64,000 nt of DNA from Prinia subflava. Lineage: Eukaryota > Chordata > Aves > Passeriformes > Cisticolidae. The stretch lies in the NCBI RefSeq assembly GCF_021018805.1, contig NC_086251.1, forward strand, positions 18,891,098-18,955,097, given 5' to 3'. The number at the start of each line of letters is the position of its first letter. Positions within the stretch are counted from its first letter, which is position 1. The notes below the pieces were generated by a model. That model did no database searches, was not told the DNA's origin, and was given only the letters and a program-made list of their open reading frames with translations. Below are positions 9,736 through 23,300 of the stretch, one piece after another. A program made the translations under genes and the position numbers.

Positions 9736-12700
9736 CTGTAAGGAGAAAAAAAAAGCAGGAGGGAGGGGAAAGGAGATAAGTAAATGTGTACATGTGACAA
9801 TATTTTAGGAAAGTGCTAATATAAAAAACATTTACTGACAATTTTAGCTTCCAGCCATATCCCACAGCTAAAGTTAGGCTGAGGTTGCACAGTTGTCATA
9901 CAGAGCATTTGTGGAGCTTGCACACAGCAGGACTGCAAGCTCCCTGCACTGGGACACAGCCCAACCCGAGCAAGGGGTGTCTTGTCTTTGTTCTCAGGCA
10001 CACAGATGACAGTATGAAAGACAGGGCTTTTAAATGGGGACATGCAAACCAGCCACAGAGTGCTGGCCCAGCACAGGACGGGCGCCAGCCGGGCGCTGCT
10101 CGGCACAGCAGCCGTGTGGATGACAGCAAACCACCACGCTCCTGCCCCACCTCTGCAGGGGAAGCCAGGAGACGCTCTGGAGGGGCATCCAGAGGCAGAT
10201 TTAAGAAGAAACCAAAAGAAATTTTTGCCCACTGACGTGTACACGAGACAACTGGCCTCTAGGTGATTACCTTCTATATAAATTCCAAAAGAAAACAAAA
10301 CAGCAGCAAGATGTCCCCACCTATGCTGAGAAGGATCAGTCTTGGTCTAAGCAAGACCCAGCCTACGTCCCTGAGGTCTGTGCCCACTGCTCTGCTTCAT
10401 CCCATACACATTAGTAGGAGCAAGGTAACTTCCCACATCAAACACAACTTGAGTGCTGTCCTGTAAAACCCCAAAGAAGTAGCCTCTCTGCCATGCCATA
10501 ACTAGTTCCTCATCCACTAAAGGTGGATCTAACACCAAGGGGAAAATGCAGGCAGACAGAACCCCCAGGGAACTGCAGTTCCCAGGAGTGGTTGCAAGGA
10601 AGAGGGCTGAGGGAAGGTCCACCAAGTCCTCCTCCTCTGAAACTCTATGGAGCCAGGACCAGCCCAGCTCAGCCCATGTAACAGCTATGGCACCACCAAA
10701 CGCCAGGCCACCACAGGCCACATTACCCAAACCTTTTGGCCACTGTAGCTCTCTAATGGACAGCTTAAACCACAACAAGGAGCCATCCTCACCTCCCTTC
10801 AGAGGGAACCTGAAGGGTTCTTCCCATAGGACATCCTATCCCAACTTCTAGCTGAAGATGCATCTCAGCAGCAGTGCTGGACACTGAATGAGCCAGAGAA
10901 GCCAAAGGCATCACTTAGGATCATCTGCTGAGTGGGATAAATTGAGGAGAAAAAATCCTCAGGGAGATAGGAAGAACAGAAGCAACAGCACTCTCCAAGG
11001 CTCACCCCACTTGTCTGCACCCTCAGACACCTGCAAGAGATCATTTGTCTCATCTTGGCAACTCCTTAATGCAACCTGCCTGCTGGCACCATGTCTTTCA
11101 GGCACGGATGGAGATGGCCAAGAGATCCAGCTTTCCCTACCTCTTCATTTTGAAAGCAGTCATTTCTCCTAGTTGTCAGCCATGTGATAGAAATATTGTA
11201 TCACATGCTATATAATCGGGGCTCTTCTGTGACCCATTATCAGGTAGCAGCACAAGCATGGCACCACTTTACACTCCTCCATTCAGACACTGGAAAAATG
11301 CAAATTCTTCAAATTCAAGCCAATGGGTGTATCTTTCCCTGTTATTGACTCCACAATCAAAACAGAGCAAGGACAGAAATATTAAAGTGTATTTTGTTCT
11401 TTTATTTTTCCAAGCTGCAGCTCCTACTTCAAATGTGAGCTTTGATCAGTACATCTTAATCACAGCTTAATTTTCCAATGTAGCAAGGTCTGAGTAACTG
11501 TCTCACTGTGTCATCTAATACTTCTACATCTTCTTCTCACATCTCCTGTGAAACTTATAGGCAATTTCACTCCCCCAATTCTGACTTCTGTGGTTGTTAT
11601 GGGGCCAAAAAATTCCAATTATGTCTTTTACATGCTGTTAAAAATAGAAATATTCTGCTACAGGGGAAAAATAAACTGTATGTCAGATTAAATGGGCTAT
11701 TTTTCCAGACACTTACAAAGTGAAAGCTATTCTGAGCATATCTGACCACACTCTAAGAGACTAACAAAGGAAGAGCAACTTGGTACCACGGGAGTATTTA
11801 CACAGCAAGAACACATATATTTTGGCATTCACCTCTGCAAAAGCCTCTCTGCAGCCAGAAACACCAGACTTGTGCACAGGAGCCAGATTTTCATCTCATG
11901 CCTGGAATATGCACATTTGTTTTCTCTTTCTAGACCAGTGCAAAAGTCCAAATTTAGGAAAAAACTTGAAAGCAGAGAAAATGGGTGACGGCAGTGGGAA
12001 GGATGGAGATGGCAAGTGGCTCCACTGGCCTTGGGGTGTGACCATAGTGCTGCTGCTTGGGAGAGCACAGAGACCGTGCTGCGCTCAATGAGGTGGTTGT
12101 CAAAGTAATCTGGAGAGGGAACAGAACATAGCTTAGCTCTGTAACAGCATGTATTAAATAGGGCTATTTTTATTATTTAATTCTGCACACACTCAAACTC
12201 CAGAGTAGTTTTGACATCATGATGTTAGACTGCCTTTGCTTGAGCGAAATGACACCTCATATACATGGAAACTACTGAGACTTATTTTCTGAAGGATTTG
12301 ATGAAACATCTTTTTTTTACTTGATGTAAACAGGCTTTCTATAAATAGGAACAGGTTGAACCTGCCATGCCTCTCCATATACCTATGTATGACTGCATAC
12401 TTACTTTTTTTTTTTTTTTAATACACCACTCAAATTATCTTCTCAAAAGCCTACCACCCAATTTTCTCCTGAGAGTACTGTATTTTCCTAGCAAAGAGAT
12501 TTTTTTTTCCATGACAAATACAGAAGATGAAGTTGCTATGAACTGGAATAGTAAGAAAATGTGAACTATGCAACAATGGCATTAGATAATTTATTAGGAT
12601 GTAAACAACAGAAAGTCCTGAACCATGCTCATTTAAATTCAACCCCAAAACAAAGTTATGAACTAGCTCCTTTTAAAAAGAATGAGTTGAAAACACCCAC

Positions 12701-13904
12701 AATCTGTCATCTCACACTAACACTTGCAGCTTCCAGTTTACAATTTAAGGAAGTAAAAATTAATACCAACAACAATAAGCCTAAAGATGTTTAATGTAAA
12801 TGCACGTTACAGCCCACCTGCATTGAACATTATCCAACCATCAGTAAACCTGAAATAAAATACCCAATTTTTGAATGAAAGCAACTTTCCTTAAACTAAT
12901 TCACCAGCTGGGATCTCAAATATTGGCAGTGAGAAGAAAGCATCTGCATCAAAATCCAAGGCTTCATGTCAAAATTGTTCTCCATAAATCAGATTTACTG
13001 TTATACCCTTCCCATAAGCCCCATATTTTTCCAGCCAGATCTGCCAAGCTCCCACATGGGACAGCACTCGCCAGGACCAGCCTGGCTGGGAGAGGGGAAC
13101 CTCTGCCCAGAGCTGCAGCCCTGCTCGCTGCCCAGGAGAAGTGAGCATTTCCCATGCAGCAGGGCTCCTTGTGACACAGCCCGGGACACACAAATGTCCC
13201 CTTGTCACCTCCAGCCACAACACTCTCGTCTCACACTTATCAATTCATCAGCAATCACCCTGCTGGTACTTGGCAGATGGGCTTTTGAAAATGAAAATAT
13301 CAGTAAAATCTCTTCTTAGGAAACACAGCATAGCAACACGTTCTCAGTCTCAGGCTGGATTTGAGGATATTCTGGAATCCAGTTTTTAAATCTTCCGTAC
13401 TGTAGAATAGTATCTACTCAAGCCATTTGAGAGTAAGACTACATGTTTTGTAGTTGGTTTCGATTTGGTAGGTCATTGAAAAAGCAGAAATGGGTTTAGG
13501 TGTGTTCCTATTCTGAGTGTGTTCACTTTAATTAGAGACTGCTGCTAGGAGAAATAAAGTTTTGACACATCGTACTTCACTACCACTCTGGCCACTATCA
13601 GAGTGAAACTACTGCTGTGGAATAAAGTCAAAAGGTATGTACTTACTACAGTCACACGCACCACTGTTGAAAAACAACAAGTCACCGTTCCTGTTTCACG
13701 TTCTATTTTGAAAGCACATTTAAACACACCATGTCATGTCTTTAGCCATCTATGGTATCAGCCTGCAATTTTTGCTTTAGGGGAACAGTTTAAAGGAAAA
13801 GCGTATACATCTACGCAAGTGAAAATGCTTACACATCTCTTAAGAGGCAAAAGCCTCTCACAAGGTACAGCTGCAGTCTGCATCACTTCCCAGCAAAGCA
13901 CTTT

Positions 13905-13936
13905 TAAAGCTACTACTCACTTGTAAAGCTACTACT
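13905..13936. repeat. Short direct repeat TAAAGCTACTACT
   Basis: Two exact 13-bp copies begin 19 bp apart (13905-13917 and 13924-13936). This looks like a simple local duplication. Confidence 0.75.
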
Positions 13937-14910
13937 AGATGTAACAGTGACTCATGCACTTGCACACCTTGGAATAAGCCTGGCCATGCAGAGCAGTGAA
14001 AGCAACTAAAGCAAGCTGTGAGAAGTTGAGTAAGCCCCATCAGGGTTTTGTAAGTGCATGAAACAGGCACCTTGACACGCTTCAAACTACACAGGCTAAG
14101 GGCTTGGAGCAACCTGCCCATCCTGGCTGCCTGGTAGAATCTGTGGGGACAGTCAGTAGCTGCAAGCCAAGAGGAGCTGTCATCAGAGGCTCTTTTCCCA
14201 CATGCTCAAAGCCTTGCAGAAGCAAAGCCATGGCATAACACCACAGCACGTACCTACCATGCACAGCCAAAGCCAGCATGGCTTTGGGACTGCCCCGACT
14301 GCATGGCCACAGCCTGGGGAAACCTTAAAGCCCCCCAGGGCACCCAAGAGGGGCTGTGGGCTGTTACAGGTGGGCACTGGCTGCCTGGATGTGTGCCCGT
14401 GAGGCGACGAGCTGAGGAGGAAGTGGCCACGCATTGCTGACCGCAGGCAGAGCTTTTGCTTCGTGAGAACCAGCCCATAAGGAAGCCAACCTGCTCCTGA
14501 GGCCGTGGTACGAGAGTGGCCAGCATCCTCACCTCTGGTGTTGCAGCTGCTGCAGCATTTTATACTAGACCCCCAAATTTGTACTCCAAAATGGACAACA
14601 CACACAGTGCACTTGCATCGAGGACTTCTGCTGATCCCCATGTGCAGATTCTCTCTCATTAACAAACCCAGACTACAAACATGCTGGCCAGCTTCAAAAC
14701 ACTTCACTGGACTGTGCATCCCCAACCTTAGCTCAGATCCAGGACACAATTACATCCCTGCTACCAGAAAGGAAATCAAGACCTGCACTCACAAAGTGAA
14801 TTACGGCTTCAGGAATGAAATTACTATCAAGCAAGATGAACCAAGATTAAGGAGATCCTGTTTGCGTATTTATTTCCTTGACTACAACCCAAAAGAACAC
14901 AAGCAAGCTT

Positions 14911-14987
14911 GTTTGTTTGTTTGTTTGTTTTAAAAGCATAAGGAGCACTAAGCCAGCTATATTGCAGGAAGGTTTGTTTGTTTGAAC
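14911..14987. repeat. (GTTT)n microsatellites
   Basis: Five GTTT units lie at 14911-14930 and a shorter GTTTGTTTGTTTG tract at 14972-14984, separated by unique sequence. Confidence 0.9.
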
Positions 14988-17441
14988 TGTCTTGGGGTCT
15001 TTGAAAATGACTGCCCATTGATCACTTTAGATGAATCACAGATGTGCTAGAGAAAACTCAAATGATCTCCTGTTCTAGTAAACTTGCACTGTATCTGAAA
15101 CTGCACTGGATGCTGTGCTGGGTAAAACCACAGTCACCTCCCTCAGCAGAGGCAGTGGGAACACCAAGGGAGAACCTCCACTGATCCCACTTTGATGCCA
15201 CCAGCAATACCTCAACAAGCCAGAGCCTCCAGCATCACTGCAGATGAGACCCTGCTGATTTACTAGCATGTGTAACCACCGTATATGACAGCTCTCAGAG
15301 TGCTTCTCATTTGCTCCAGAGCCAGTTTGTGAGTTTGGAGAAGACAGGATGAAAACATAACCCAGCTCCAAGCAATGTGCCCTTACCTGAGCCTTCTATC
15401 AGGTGCCAAGATTCATCAGTTCAGCTGGAGCTGTCCACTCCCCTGAAGGCATCTACCTGGCAAGAGGCAGTTGTCTCTGCTGCAGGGTGCTGAGGACTCC
15501 CAGTTGGCACAGCCCACCAGTCCAAAGCCCTTTGGCTCGCCCACACAGCCCAGCTGCACGTGGCTGCTCTCCTCCAGCCGTGTCCTCTGGCACGGCTCAC
15601 CGCAGGCAGCTGGGAGGAGAGACAAGGCAGGAGGCAACCCTCTCGTCCCCCGGGCTCACTGCAAAGGAAATATGAAGTTGGTCAGTTTTCCAGTCCCTTT
15701 GGAGCTGGTAGGGAAGGAATAGGCTGTAACTGCAGGGCATACACTGGCAGAAAATAAACTACGCTTGTTTGCATTGCAAAAAAACCCCGGTGTAGCTTTT
15801 CTTGCCATTTTCCACCCTGGTCAGGTCCCAGGGTTTCCCATGAAGGTCTGAGAGCCTAACACACCTTTATACCAGCAGGCACGTTGCACTGGTAACTCAG
15901 CAGGCAGAAGACACCCCCTACCCAAGCCAAAGGCACAGTATTACACCCAACTCCAGCTAATCTAAGAGCATGTTGCCTCCAAGAAGGGCTGCAGTAGAGG
16001 GTTCAGGCCACTCCTTCAGGACTTGGGCCAGGTTAACACCAGTACACGACATCATCATCCTGCACAGCAGAAGAGCTGGCACCGGCCGTGCCACCTGAGC
16101 CACCTTCCAGCACTTGCAGTTCTCCCTGATACCTCCAAGCAGCCACACAGTCCCCAGGACAGCAGAGCCCAACACAGAGCTGTCACTTACAAACCCAGCT
16201 TCTTAGCCCTCACCTTCAGCAACTCAGAGGAGCAACACACTAATTCCACAAGTGTGAAATCAAGACAGCATCCCAAAGCACAATGCTCTGCTTGAAGTCA
16301 GCAAGCACTGGGTAGAGGAAGCACAGCTCACTTCTGTTGTGAGCTGCCACTTTAATAACACAACCTCTCTTCCAATCCCCCTCACACACACCAGCAAATG
16401 GACTTTTCCACACAATCCTGAGCTGTCCTGTGTGAATTTCCCCTGTTGTCACTTCTCCAGCACACAGACACAACAACTTGGAGGCCCTAAAGTGCAGAAG
16501 GCCTCACACTCTTTCAGAGGTGGCCACCTTTATAATGAAGCAACCCATTATATGGATTATATTTTATATACGTTATCACCTAGTAGGTTATGATGTGTCT
16601 TACACACATTAAATGCAGATTATACATATTTGCCTCTATTCTCCCCATTTGCACCAAGCTTTTATAGTACAGTAGCAAGCTGTGGTGACAATGATGACAA
16701 CACTTTGGTGCTAGACTATGGCAATATCAAGAAACCCAAATACATTGGCCAAGTCTTCTAGCTATAGAAATAATTAAAAAGCCATGTAAGACTGCAGCTA
16801 TATGCTATCCACTCTCCTCAACACAAGCAGCACTACCAATAAATAAAACCTCCCTCAACCCTCTCCATACCATCCCTCTTCCTTTGCTCCCAGTACTTAC
16901 ACCTCGCTCTCATTCTCACACACGATTTTGGTGCTGTGCCTTCTCCCCAGGGATGGAGAAGGCAGAAGATAAACAGGAGGGCTGATACAGAGATTTGGTC
17001 TCCTCCCTTGCTATGCTCAGTAAGCCCAGCCTTGGGGCTTCTGCACTGCTCGGCTGCTGTAAAGTCAGAAAATGCAGCTTAAGACTCAAGTTAAACCCTC
17101 TGAGCAGAGCAGTGAGTCTATAAGCAATTCTTTGTCAGCTTCTATTTTTAGACCTCACAGGGAAGAAAAGAGCATCCAAACATTTTTTAAACTCTTTTTC
17201 ATGTGAACTCATCTTCTACAGACAACAATAGCTTAAAAAAAAAAAAATTCCAAACAAGGACTGCACAAAAATCAAAGATGCACGAGTTACTTTTTTAAAA
17301 CATCATTATTTAAGTTATTTTTCATTCGAAAAAAAATTAATAAACTCAAGAATGCAAAGGTCCACATGCTTCTTCTGGGAATTGAAGATTAATTTTCTCT
17401 CTGCATTCCCTCCTTTTTCTATTCCAATGTCTATAAAAAGG

Positions 17442-17502
17442 CAGGGAGTGGGGGGGAGGAAAGCCAGAGGGAAAAGAAAAAAAAAAAGCTCTTTTTTTTG
17501 GA
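17442..17502. repeat. Purine-rich tract ending in an A/T hairpin
   Basis: About 45 bases are nearly all purine on the plus strand (GGGAGTGGGGGGGAGG, then an A-rich run), followed by AGCTC and a T run. The A8-G and C-T8 arms are complementary around a two-base spacer, so the right end can fold back on itself. End coordinates are approximate. Confidence 0.7.
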
Positions 17503-17853
17503 TGATGCACTGACCTGGAAGGGAACTATATCAACACAGAGCTTAGTAACTGGCTTCTTCTGTTTGCTTAAAACTGGAAAAGCAGTTTGCATTTCTTTAA
17601 CCATAAGCTAAAGGAAGCTACAATGATGGTCATTCTCCACTTGGACTTGCATTCCTCCTAAAACACTGTATTTTATTCTTTTTGGTATATGTAGCAACAC
17701 TACAGGACCCACTACTCTTCCCTTGTCATTCTTGCCTCCAGCTATACTTGGCAATTTTGGGTAAGCTAGAGGCTCCTTTTGCTATTTAAAACTTCCCCTG
17801 GTTTTGGCAGTGTCAGCTAGAGGCCACCCACCCCCAACACGTGCTCAAAGCAG

Positions 17854-17887
17854 CAGGGTGAGGACACCAACAGGGTGAGGACACGTG
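17854..17887. repeat. 17-bp tandem duplication with flanking E-boxes
   Basis: CAGGGTGAGGACAC occurs at 17854 and again at 17871, spaced by CAA. A CACGTG E-box lies just left of the pair and another overlaps the right end of the second copy. Function is unknown. Confidence 0.75.
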
Positions 17888-18814
17888 TCCTGGCTGATAC
17901 CCGAGATGTCACCCTGGGCACTGTGGAGCTAGTGATGCTCCCTAGCCAAAACCAAAGGAACAAGGATGCAAACATAACTTATCATGCTGCCAGCCCCCTG
18001 TGCCCTCTTTCACACAGACAGGCAGCATCTTTTTTAAAACACATACAAGGAAATAACAAATGTACTGTTATAAAAAGTTGCTGGTACAGCAAATGAAATA
18101 AAAGAGTAGGAAGTTAAAAATCCACTAACAAGATTCAGCTTGTCTGTGAGAAACTTGTCCAATATAATTACTGAGGGGAATGACTTGTAGGCTGCAGGTA
18201 TATAAGCCGAGTTGAAGTGAGACCTATGCTGACTGTGTGTGTCTTACACTGCTTTCCAGAGCCTCTGGCTTCACTTCTTTTTTAAGAGGCAGGGATCTTC
18301 AGCCATTAGCCTGACCCCAACTAATGCCCAGCCCCTACGAACCACCCTCATTCCTTCAATCACTTTAATGAGTTTAATCAGCTCACACTGCCTCCAAACA
18401 CAGAACCCCTGCAGGAAATTATTTGTCTTTGGCAGCTTCTGCTGAGGACACTCCCTGACCATTTTACTGGCAGTACCCTGGACTTGTGTTACCTCCAAAC
18501 AATATCTCCAGATGGTAATGCACGAGCTTTGGTTAACTTGTTTTCTTCCATCAAAGCCCCATGCAAGCATATCCAGTAACAGAAAACTTGAGGGAAACAA
18601 GAAGTATTTGATCCAAGACCGGAAAGTACTGAGAAAATGTCTCCCAAAGCTTTTGTAACAGCCTTGGAACTATATGCAGGACAGCATTAGGATATGTAAT
18701 TTTTTTAAGTCGTACGAAAGGAATCTTTTTAATTACAACATAATTTTTCATTTTTGCTTGTTCTTAACTCCTAAAATCACCCCAAATTAAGAAATGCAGG
18801 AATTTTTCTTTTTC

Positions 18815-18833
18815 GTGTGTGTGTGTGTGTGTG
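18815..18833. repeat. (GT)n microsatellite
   Basis: Nine and a half uninterrupted GT units lie about 20 bp left of the CR1 terminus. This is a likely length-polymorphic marker. Confidence 0.95.
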
Positions 18834-18855
18834 CAAACAGAACATTTTACTAAAA

Positions 18856-20320
18856 TCATAGAATCATAAAATGATGTGAGTTGGAAGGGACCTTGGAGAT
18901 CATTTAATTCCAACCCCTGTGCTAAGGACAGGGATGCCATTCATTAGACCAGGTTGTTCAGGGCCCCATCTGGCCGGCCCTTGAACACTCCCAGGGACAG
19001 GGCATGCACAAACCTTCTGGGCAACCTGTTCCAGTGCCTCACCAGCCCCTGAATAAAGAATTTCTTCCTAATATTTAATCTCTTCTTTTAGTTTGAAATC
19101 ATTCACCCTTGTCCTATCCATACGTGCCTGTGTAAAAAGTCTCTCTCTTTTTCTATGCCCTCTTTCAGTATTGGAAGGTTCTCTAAGGTATCCCTGAAAC
19201 CTTCTCTCTTCTGGGCTGAACACCCCCAGTTCTCTACGTGTTCTCATAGGAAAAGTACTCCAGCCCTCTGATCATCTCTGTGGCCCTACTCTGGACCTAC
19301 TCTAAAGGTCCATGACTTTTTCATGCTGATGACTCCAGAGCTGGACACAGTGTTCCAGGTGGGGTCTCACGGGGGCAGAGTAGAGCAGGAGAATTCCCTC
19401 CCTCACCCTGCTTTGGATGCAGCCCAGGATGCTTTGGCTTTCTGGTCTGTGAGCATACACTGTTGGCTCATGAAGAGCCAGCTACAAGACAGAACCCTGA
19501 GGGACATCACTTGTCACTGGCCTCCACCTAGACATAGAGCCACTGACCACAACTCTCTGACTACATCCAGCCAGCCCATTTCTTTTCTACCCAGCAGCCC
19601 ACCCTTCAAATCCATCTCTCTCCACTTTAGAGATAAGGGTGTCATGTGAGACCAAGCTGAAGGCCTTACAGAACTCTATGTCAATGGGACTGGCTGGTCT
19701 TCTTCCCTTGCTGAGCGTTGCAGTTACTCACCAGAGAACGCCACCAGGGTTGGTCAGGCACAACGTGCCCACAGTGATGCTGTGCTGGCTGTGTCAGATC
19801 ACCTCCTCGTCTTTTGCATGTGCCTTAGCAGTGTGTCCATGAGCATCTGTCCCATGATCTCCCAAGCCACAGAAGTGAGACTCACTGACCTGCAGTTACC
19901 AGGGTCCCCCCCTTTCTCTCCTTAAAAACAGATGTGATGCTTTCCTTTGCTCCAGTCACCAGGGACTTCACCTGACTATTGTGACTTTTCAAAAATGACA
20001 GAAAATTACTTGCCAACCACATCACCCAGTTCCCTCAAAATCCTGGAATGCTTCCTATCAGGTTCCATGGATTTGTGCTTGTTCAGTTTCACTAGACGTC
20101 TTGAATGTGGCTCTTTGCTTACATTGGGTGGGACTCCACTCCCCCAGTTCCCACCTGAGAGGTGTGGAAAGCCTGATTGCCAATGAAGAATGAAGCAAAG
20201 AAATTGCAAAGTACCTAAGCCTGATCCAGATCTGTTATTACCAGTTTTCCCTCCTCATAGTGGTTGTCTTCCCTTTGAGGGAATTGTCCACACAAGAAGT
20301 TCTCCCCTCTTCTTGTAGTG
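18856..20320 (-). mobile_element. CR1 LINE, 1.46 kb, degraded, with reverse-transcriptase remnants
   Basis: The left end TCATAGAATCATAAAAT is the reverse complement of the CR1 3' terminus, so the element lies on the minus strand. Reading leftward on that strand one finds, in order, an Asn-Phe-Phe-Ala-Ser-Phe-Phe-Ile-Gly-Asn-Gln-like stretch near 20.2 kb, [14 protein letters not shown] near 19.65 kb, [12 protein letters not shown] near 19.52 kb, then the C-terminal region with LGCI-, Glu-Arg-Leu- and Leu-Phe-Ser-like codons and the 3' untranslated part. Frameshifts and stops interrupt it. The RT segment jumps from VPQGSV almost directly to the C-terminal part, so the YADD/FADD catalytic region is missing through an internal deletion. 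It is an immobile fossil. The right boundary is approximate. Confidence 0.92.
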
Positions 20321-23300
20321 AAAAACATGTTTATAAAATACAACCATAGGTAAAGACTTCAGGCAGAGGTAATACTTCAGCTTGTGAAACAGCAATGGTC
20401 ATGTAGGACACCCTGTTAAAAGCAGCTTTCCAGATTAGGAGTTACTAGGAAAACAACTCCAGGATTCTTGTGGTTTTTGAAAAGTGTTGAAACCAACATC
20501 TGCGCCATTTGGTCAGGGCTTCAAAACATATCTCACAATTTACTGTGTATTTGGCTGTTAGCATTTTACTGTGGATGATATAAACTTTTTATAGTTTTAT
20601 AAACCATAAAACTGCCACAGGGGCCAAAAGACAGACACAGCTTTCCAGACAGGGAAAATCAAATGGTACCAACATTTTGGAGCAAGCCATACTATTCACT
20701 AGCAGTTTCTGTATTTAAGTTATATGTGCAATAAAATGATGCTCAGGGGAGTGGTGGAAGAACAGCCAGGTGGGTTGGTGCTGGATGGCTGCCACCACGG
20801 AGCCCAGGATCCAAGGGGAGATACAACCAAGGGTGCCAGGTGACATGGACAGACATCAAACCAGACGCCACCTTTCCATTTCTGGGTTTTCAGAGGCATT
20901 CAGCACCTCTGATCCAACATGCTTGAGGAAGCAACACAAGGAACATCAGAAAAGCCCAAGCTCAGAATCTCAGTGGATCTATTACCAGCATTTACTTTTT
21001 TGCATGTCCTCAGCACTTCTGATGTGAATAGTGGACAGCAAGGGAAGTGGGATGACAGCAAGACAAAGGGGACCAGAGCAGACTCATGTCTATTGACAGA
21101 AATACTTGAGAAAGGTTTTCCCAGTGAAAGCTGGAGCTTGCATGAAGGAAGTGACAGTATGAATAGAAGAACTAAAAAAATCACAAAACCTTTTCTCGGA
21201 TGAGATAAAAAGCAGAGGGGGAAGTTTAGGTACATGAGAGCTTGTGGCCATCATATAAAGACAAGCATTTGGTATGATAGAGGCCCATGCAAAACTGTCC
21301 AGAAAAGCAGCAGCAGATGCTGTTCTCTCCAGGAAACAAACAAACACAACTCAAGCATCACCTGCATTTCAAGATGCAGTTCTACTTAGCAGACAACATG
21401 CTCAGCTGAAGGAAAAAAAAAAGGTACTTTGAACTTGAAAGGTGCAGTTACCTTAAAAATGCTTTAACATTTACCCAACAAAGCAACAGCTAGACAGTTC
21501 ACTTTAAACAGTTCACTTAGAAACACAAAATTTCAGTTAACTGCTACAAAAGGCATTTGCAAGCAGGATGATGATTTCCTCAGCAGCTTGGGAAATGAAT
21601 CTTCCTGTTCCAAGATCAAAACCTGGGAGACCACAATGCATCCCACTGAAGGGCAGCTGGACTCTGCACCATGCAAGAAAGCTTGGAAAAGGGAAGTTGC
21701 AAATAAATAAGCATGCAAGGGCAGTGGAGTGCCATTTGATAAGAAAGAAACTTTTTTCCCTAATGCAAAGAATGGGTCCAACACAAAGAATAAGATCCCA
21801 ACTGGAGTTAGAACATGCCTGCAGGCCTTCAGATAAGACTTCAAGCTAACATCGCATGAGAGCTTTTTGCCTTTTTTTTTTAATGTCTTTAACAAAGTAT
21901 CAAATTCTTCAGCGGGGAAGGATCTTTCCAGAGAACAGAGATCTGAGCTGGTTCACACTTTATCATCACTGTCAGTTGAGTAGAGAGGAGCCTCCCTTTA
22001 ATTTGAAGAGCAGTTGCTTCAATCTTGTCCTGGCTGAATACAAACCAAGGACTTCATCTCCCTGTTTCCCACTTCCCATGTAAGCTTGGACCTGGATTTC
22101 CATCTTGGCCACAGACCTTTCTTTAGCATCTGCTTCATACACATGCACTGCTGCAGCAAAACAAAAGCTGTGCCTTTCTCACCCACTTTAAGCAGCCCTT
22201 ACTCATGGATATCTCCCCTGCTAGAGGAATGTGTGCACTAAATCTCTTTTCCAGCAGTAAAGCCTGTGCTGCATTACAGCTACTACATGTTTCTCCCACT
22301 TCCTTCCATTGACAGCAAACAAAAGCTTGTTGCTCACTGTTATCAGAAAATATCTGCTTTCCCAGATTGTTTCTGCCCCCCTTGTTTCAGAGGAGTTTTT
22401 AGCAGAGTAACAGCTCACTCCCAACATTAAGCAGCAGGGGGTGATTTGAGAGAGAGGCCCTTCAGAGCCCACCCAGTAAATCCAGCCCAGACCGGCCACA
22501 GCCTGGTCCTGCCCTTCCCAGCCATGTAGTCTCCAGCATCTCCTCCATCCCCTTACAGGTCCCGTAGAGAAGACAATGTTCCAGCAGGATGGCCTGAAGA
22601 GATGGGGCCACTTTTGCACCCCTGGCCTGGCTTCAAGTGGCTGCCCCTGTTTTCCAGCTGCAAACCATCCCCAGAAGATACTGAACCCACCCTGAGTATC
22701 TGCTGTACTCTAAATATGCTCCTTTAAGAACCTGCTCTTCTTACCACACACTGAACTTCCTTCCTGCCACATCCCTTATCAGCATGTTTCATCCCCAAAC
22801 GACACAGATGAAGCTCCCACTCTTGCTAGTGCTGCTCCTTTATTCAGTTATCAAAGGGAACATTCTCACACCAGGCACTAAGCCTGTGACACTTCTGCTA
22901 ATGGGTTGTGATAAAGAAATAAACCCAGATGTGACACGAAAACAGGGCACCAAGTTTACAATTCCCAAAAAAGCACTACTCAGTCACTATTTTTAATTTA
23001 ATCTTTTTTTTAGGCAACCAGAGTATCCAATGTCAGGTCCTAAACATAACAAGGGTACCAAAAGTCCAAGTATTATTTAGGATATGAAATGCTCAACTAT
23101 GGCCACCCAAGCTGACACATTGCAGACTCCTGACTGAAACCTGCCCACAACTGCCAATGCCAAGCCCAAACAGCTTTCATCAATGGGTGGGGTCCCCTGC
23201 AATGAAAGGATTACCCAGATAACCACTTTGTGTCCCAAATTTGATGTAAGGGAAAACGCAGAACCAGCACCTGCAGGAGCTCAGCATCAGCCCTGTACCG

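Larger units (their letters stand above)
9736..18855. other. Putative first intron, left part; no supported gene
   Basis: No exon-like unit with conserved coding content was found on either strand. The segment contains a T15 run at 12405-12419, a short direct repeat near 13905-13936, (GTTT)n tracts near 14.9 kb, a GC-richer patch near 13.05-13.2 kb and purine-rich DNA near 17.45 kb. If transcription begins in the 60-61 kb CpG island, the whole region is intronic. Confidence 0.5.

Noticed and set aside
12060..12109. Exon-like sequence on the minus strand after CCCTCTCCAG (reads YFDNHLIERSTVSVLS)
   Set aside because: The acceptor is good but there is no convincing donor and the peptide does not match the USP6NL N-terminus; it might be an untranslated or cryptic exon, which sequence alone cannot show.
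14183..14749. 188-codon open frame on the minus strand
   Set aside because: Cysteine- and tryptophan-rich composition resembling random translation; overlapping open frames occur in other phases; no family recognised.
17431..17441. CTATAAAAAGG, a TATA-box-like sequence on the plus strand
   Set aside because: No initiator, CpG enrichment or coding exon lies downstream; a chance match in 64 kb is expected.
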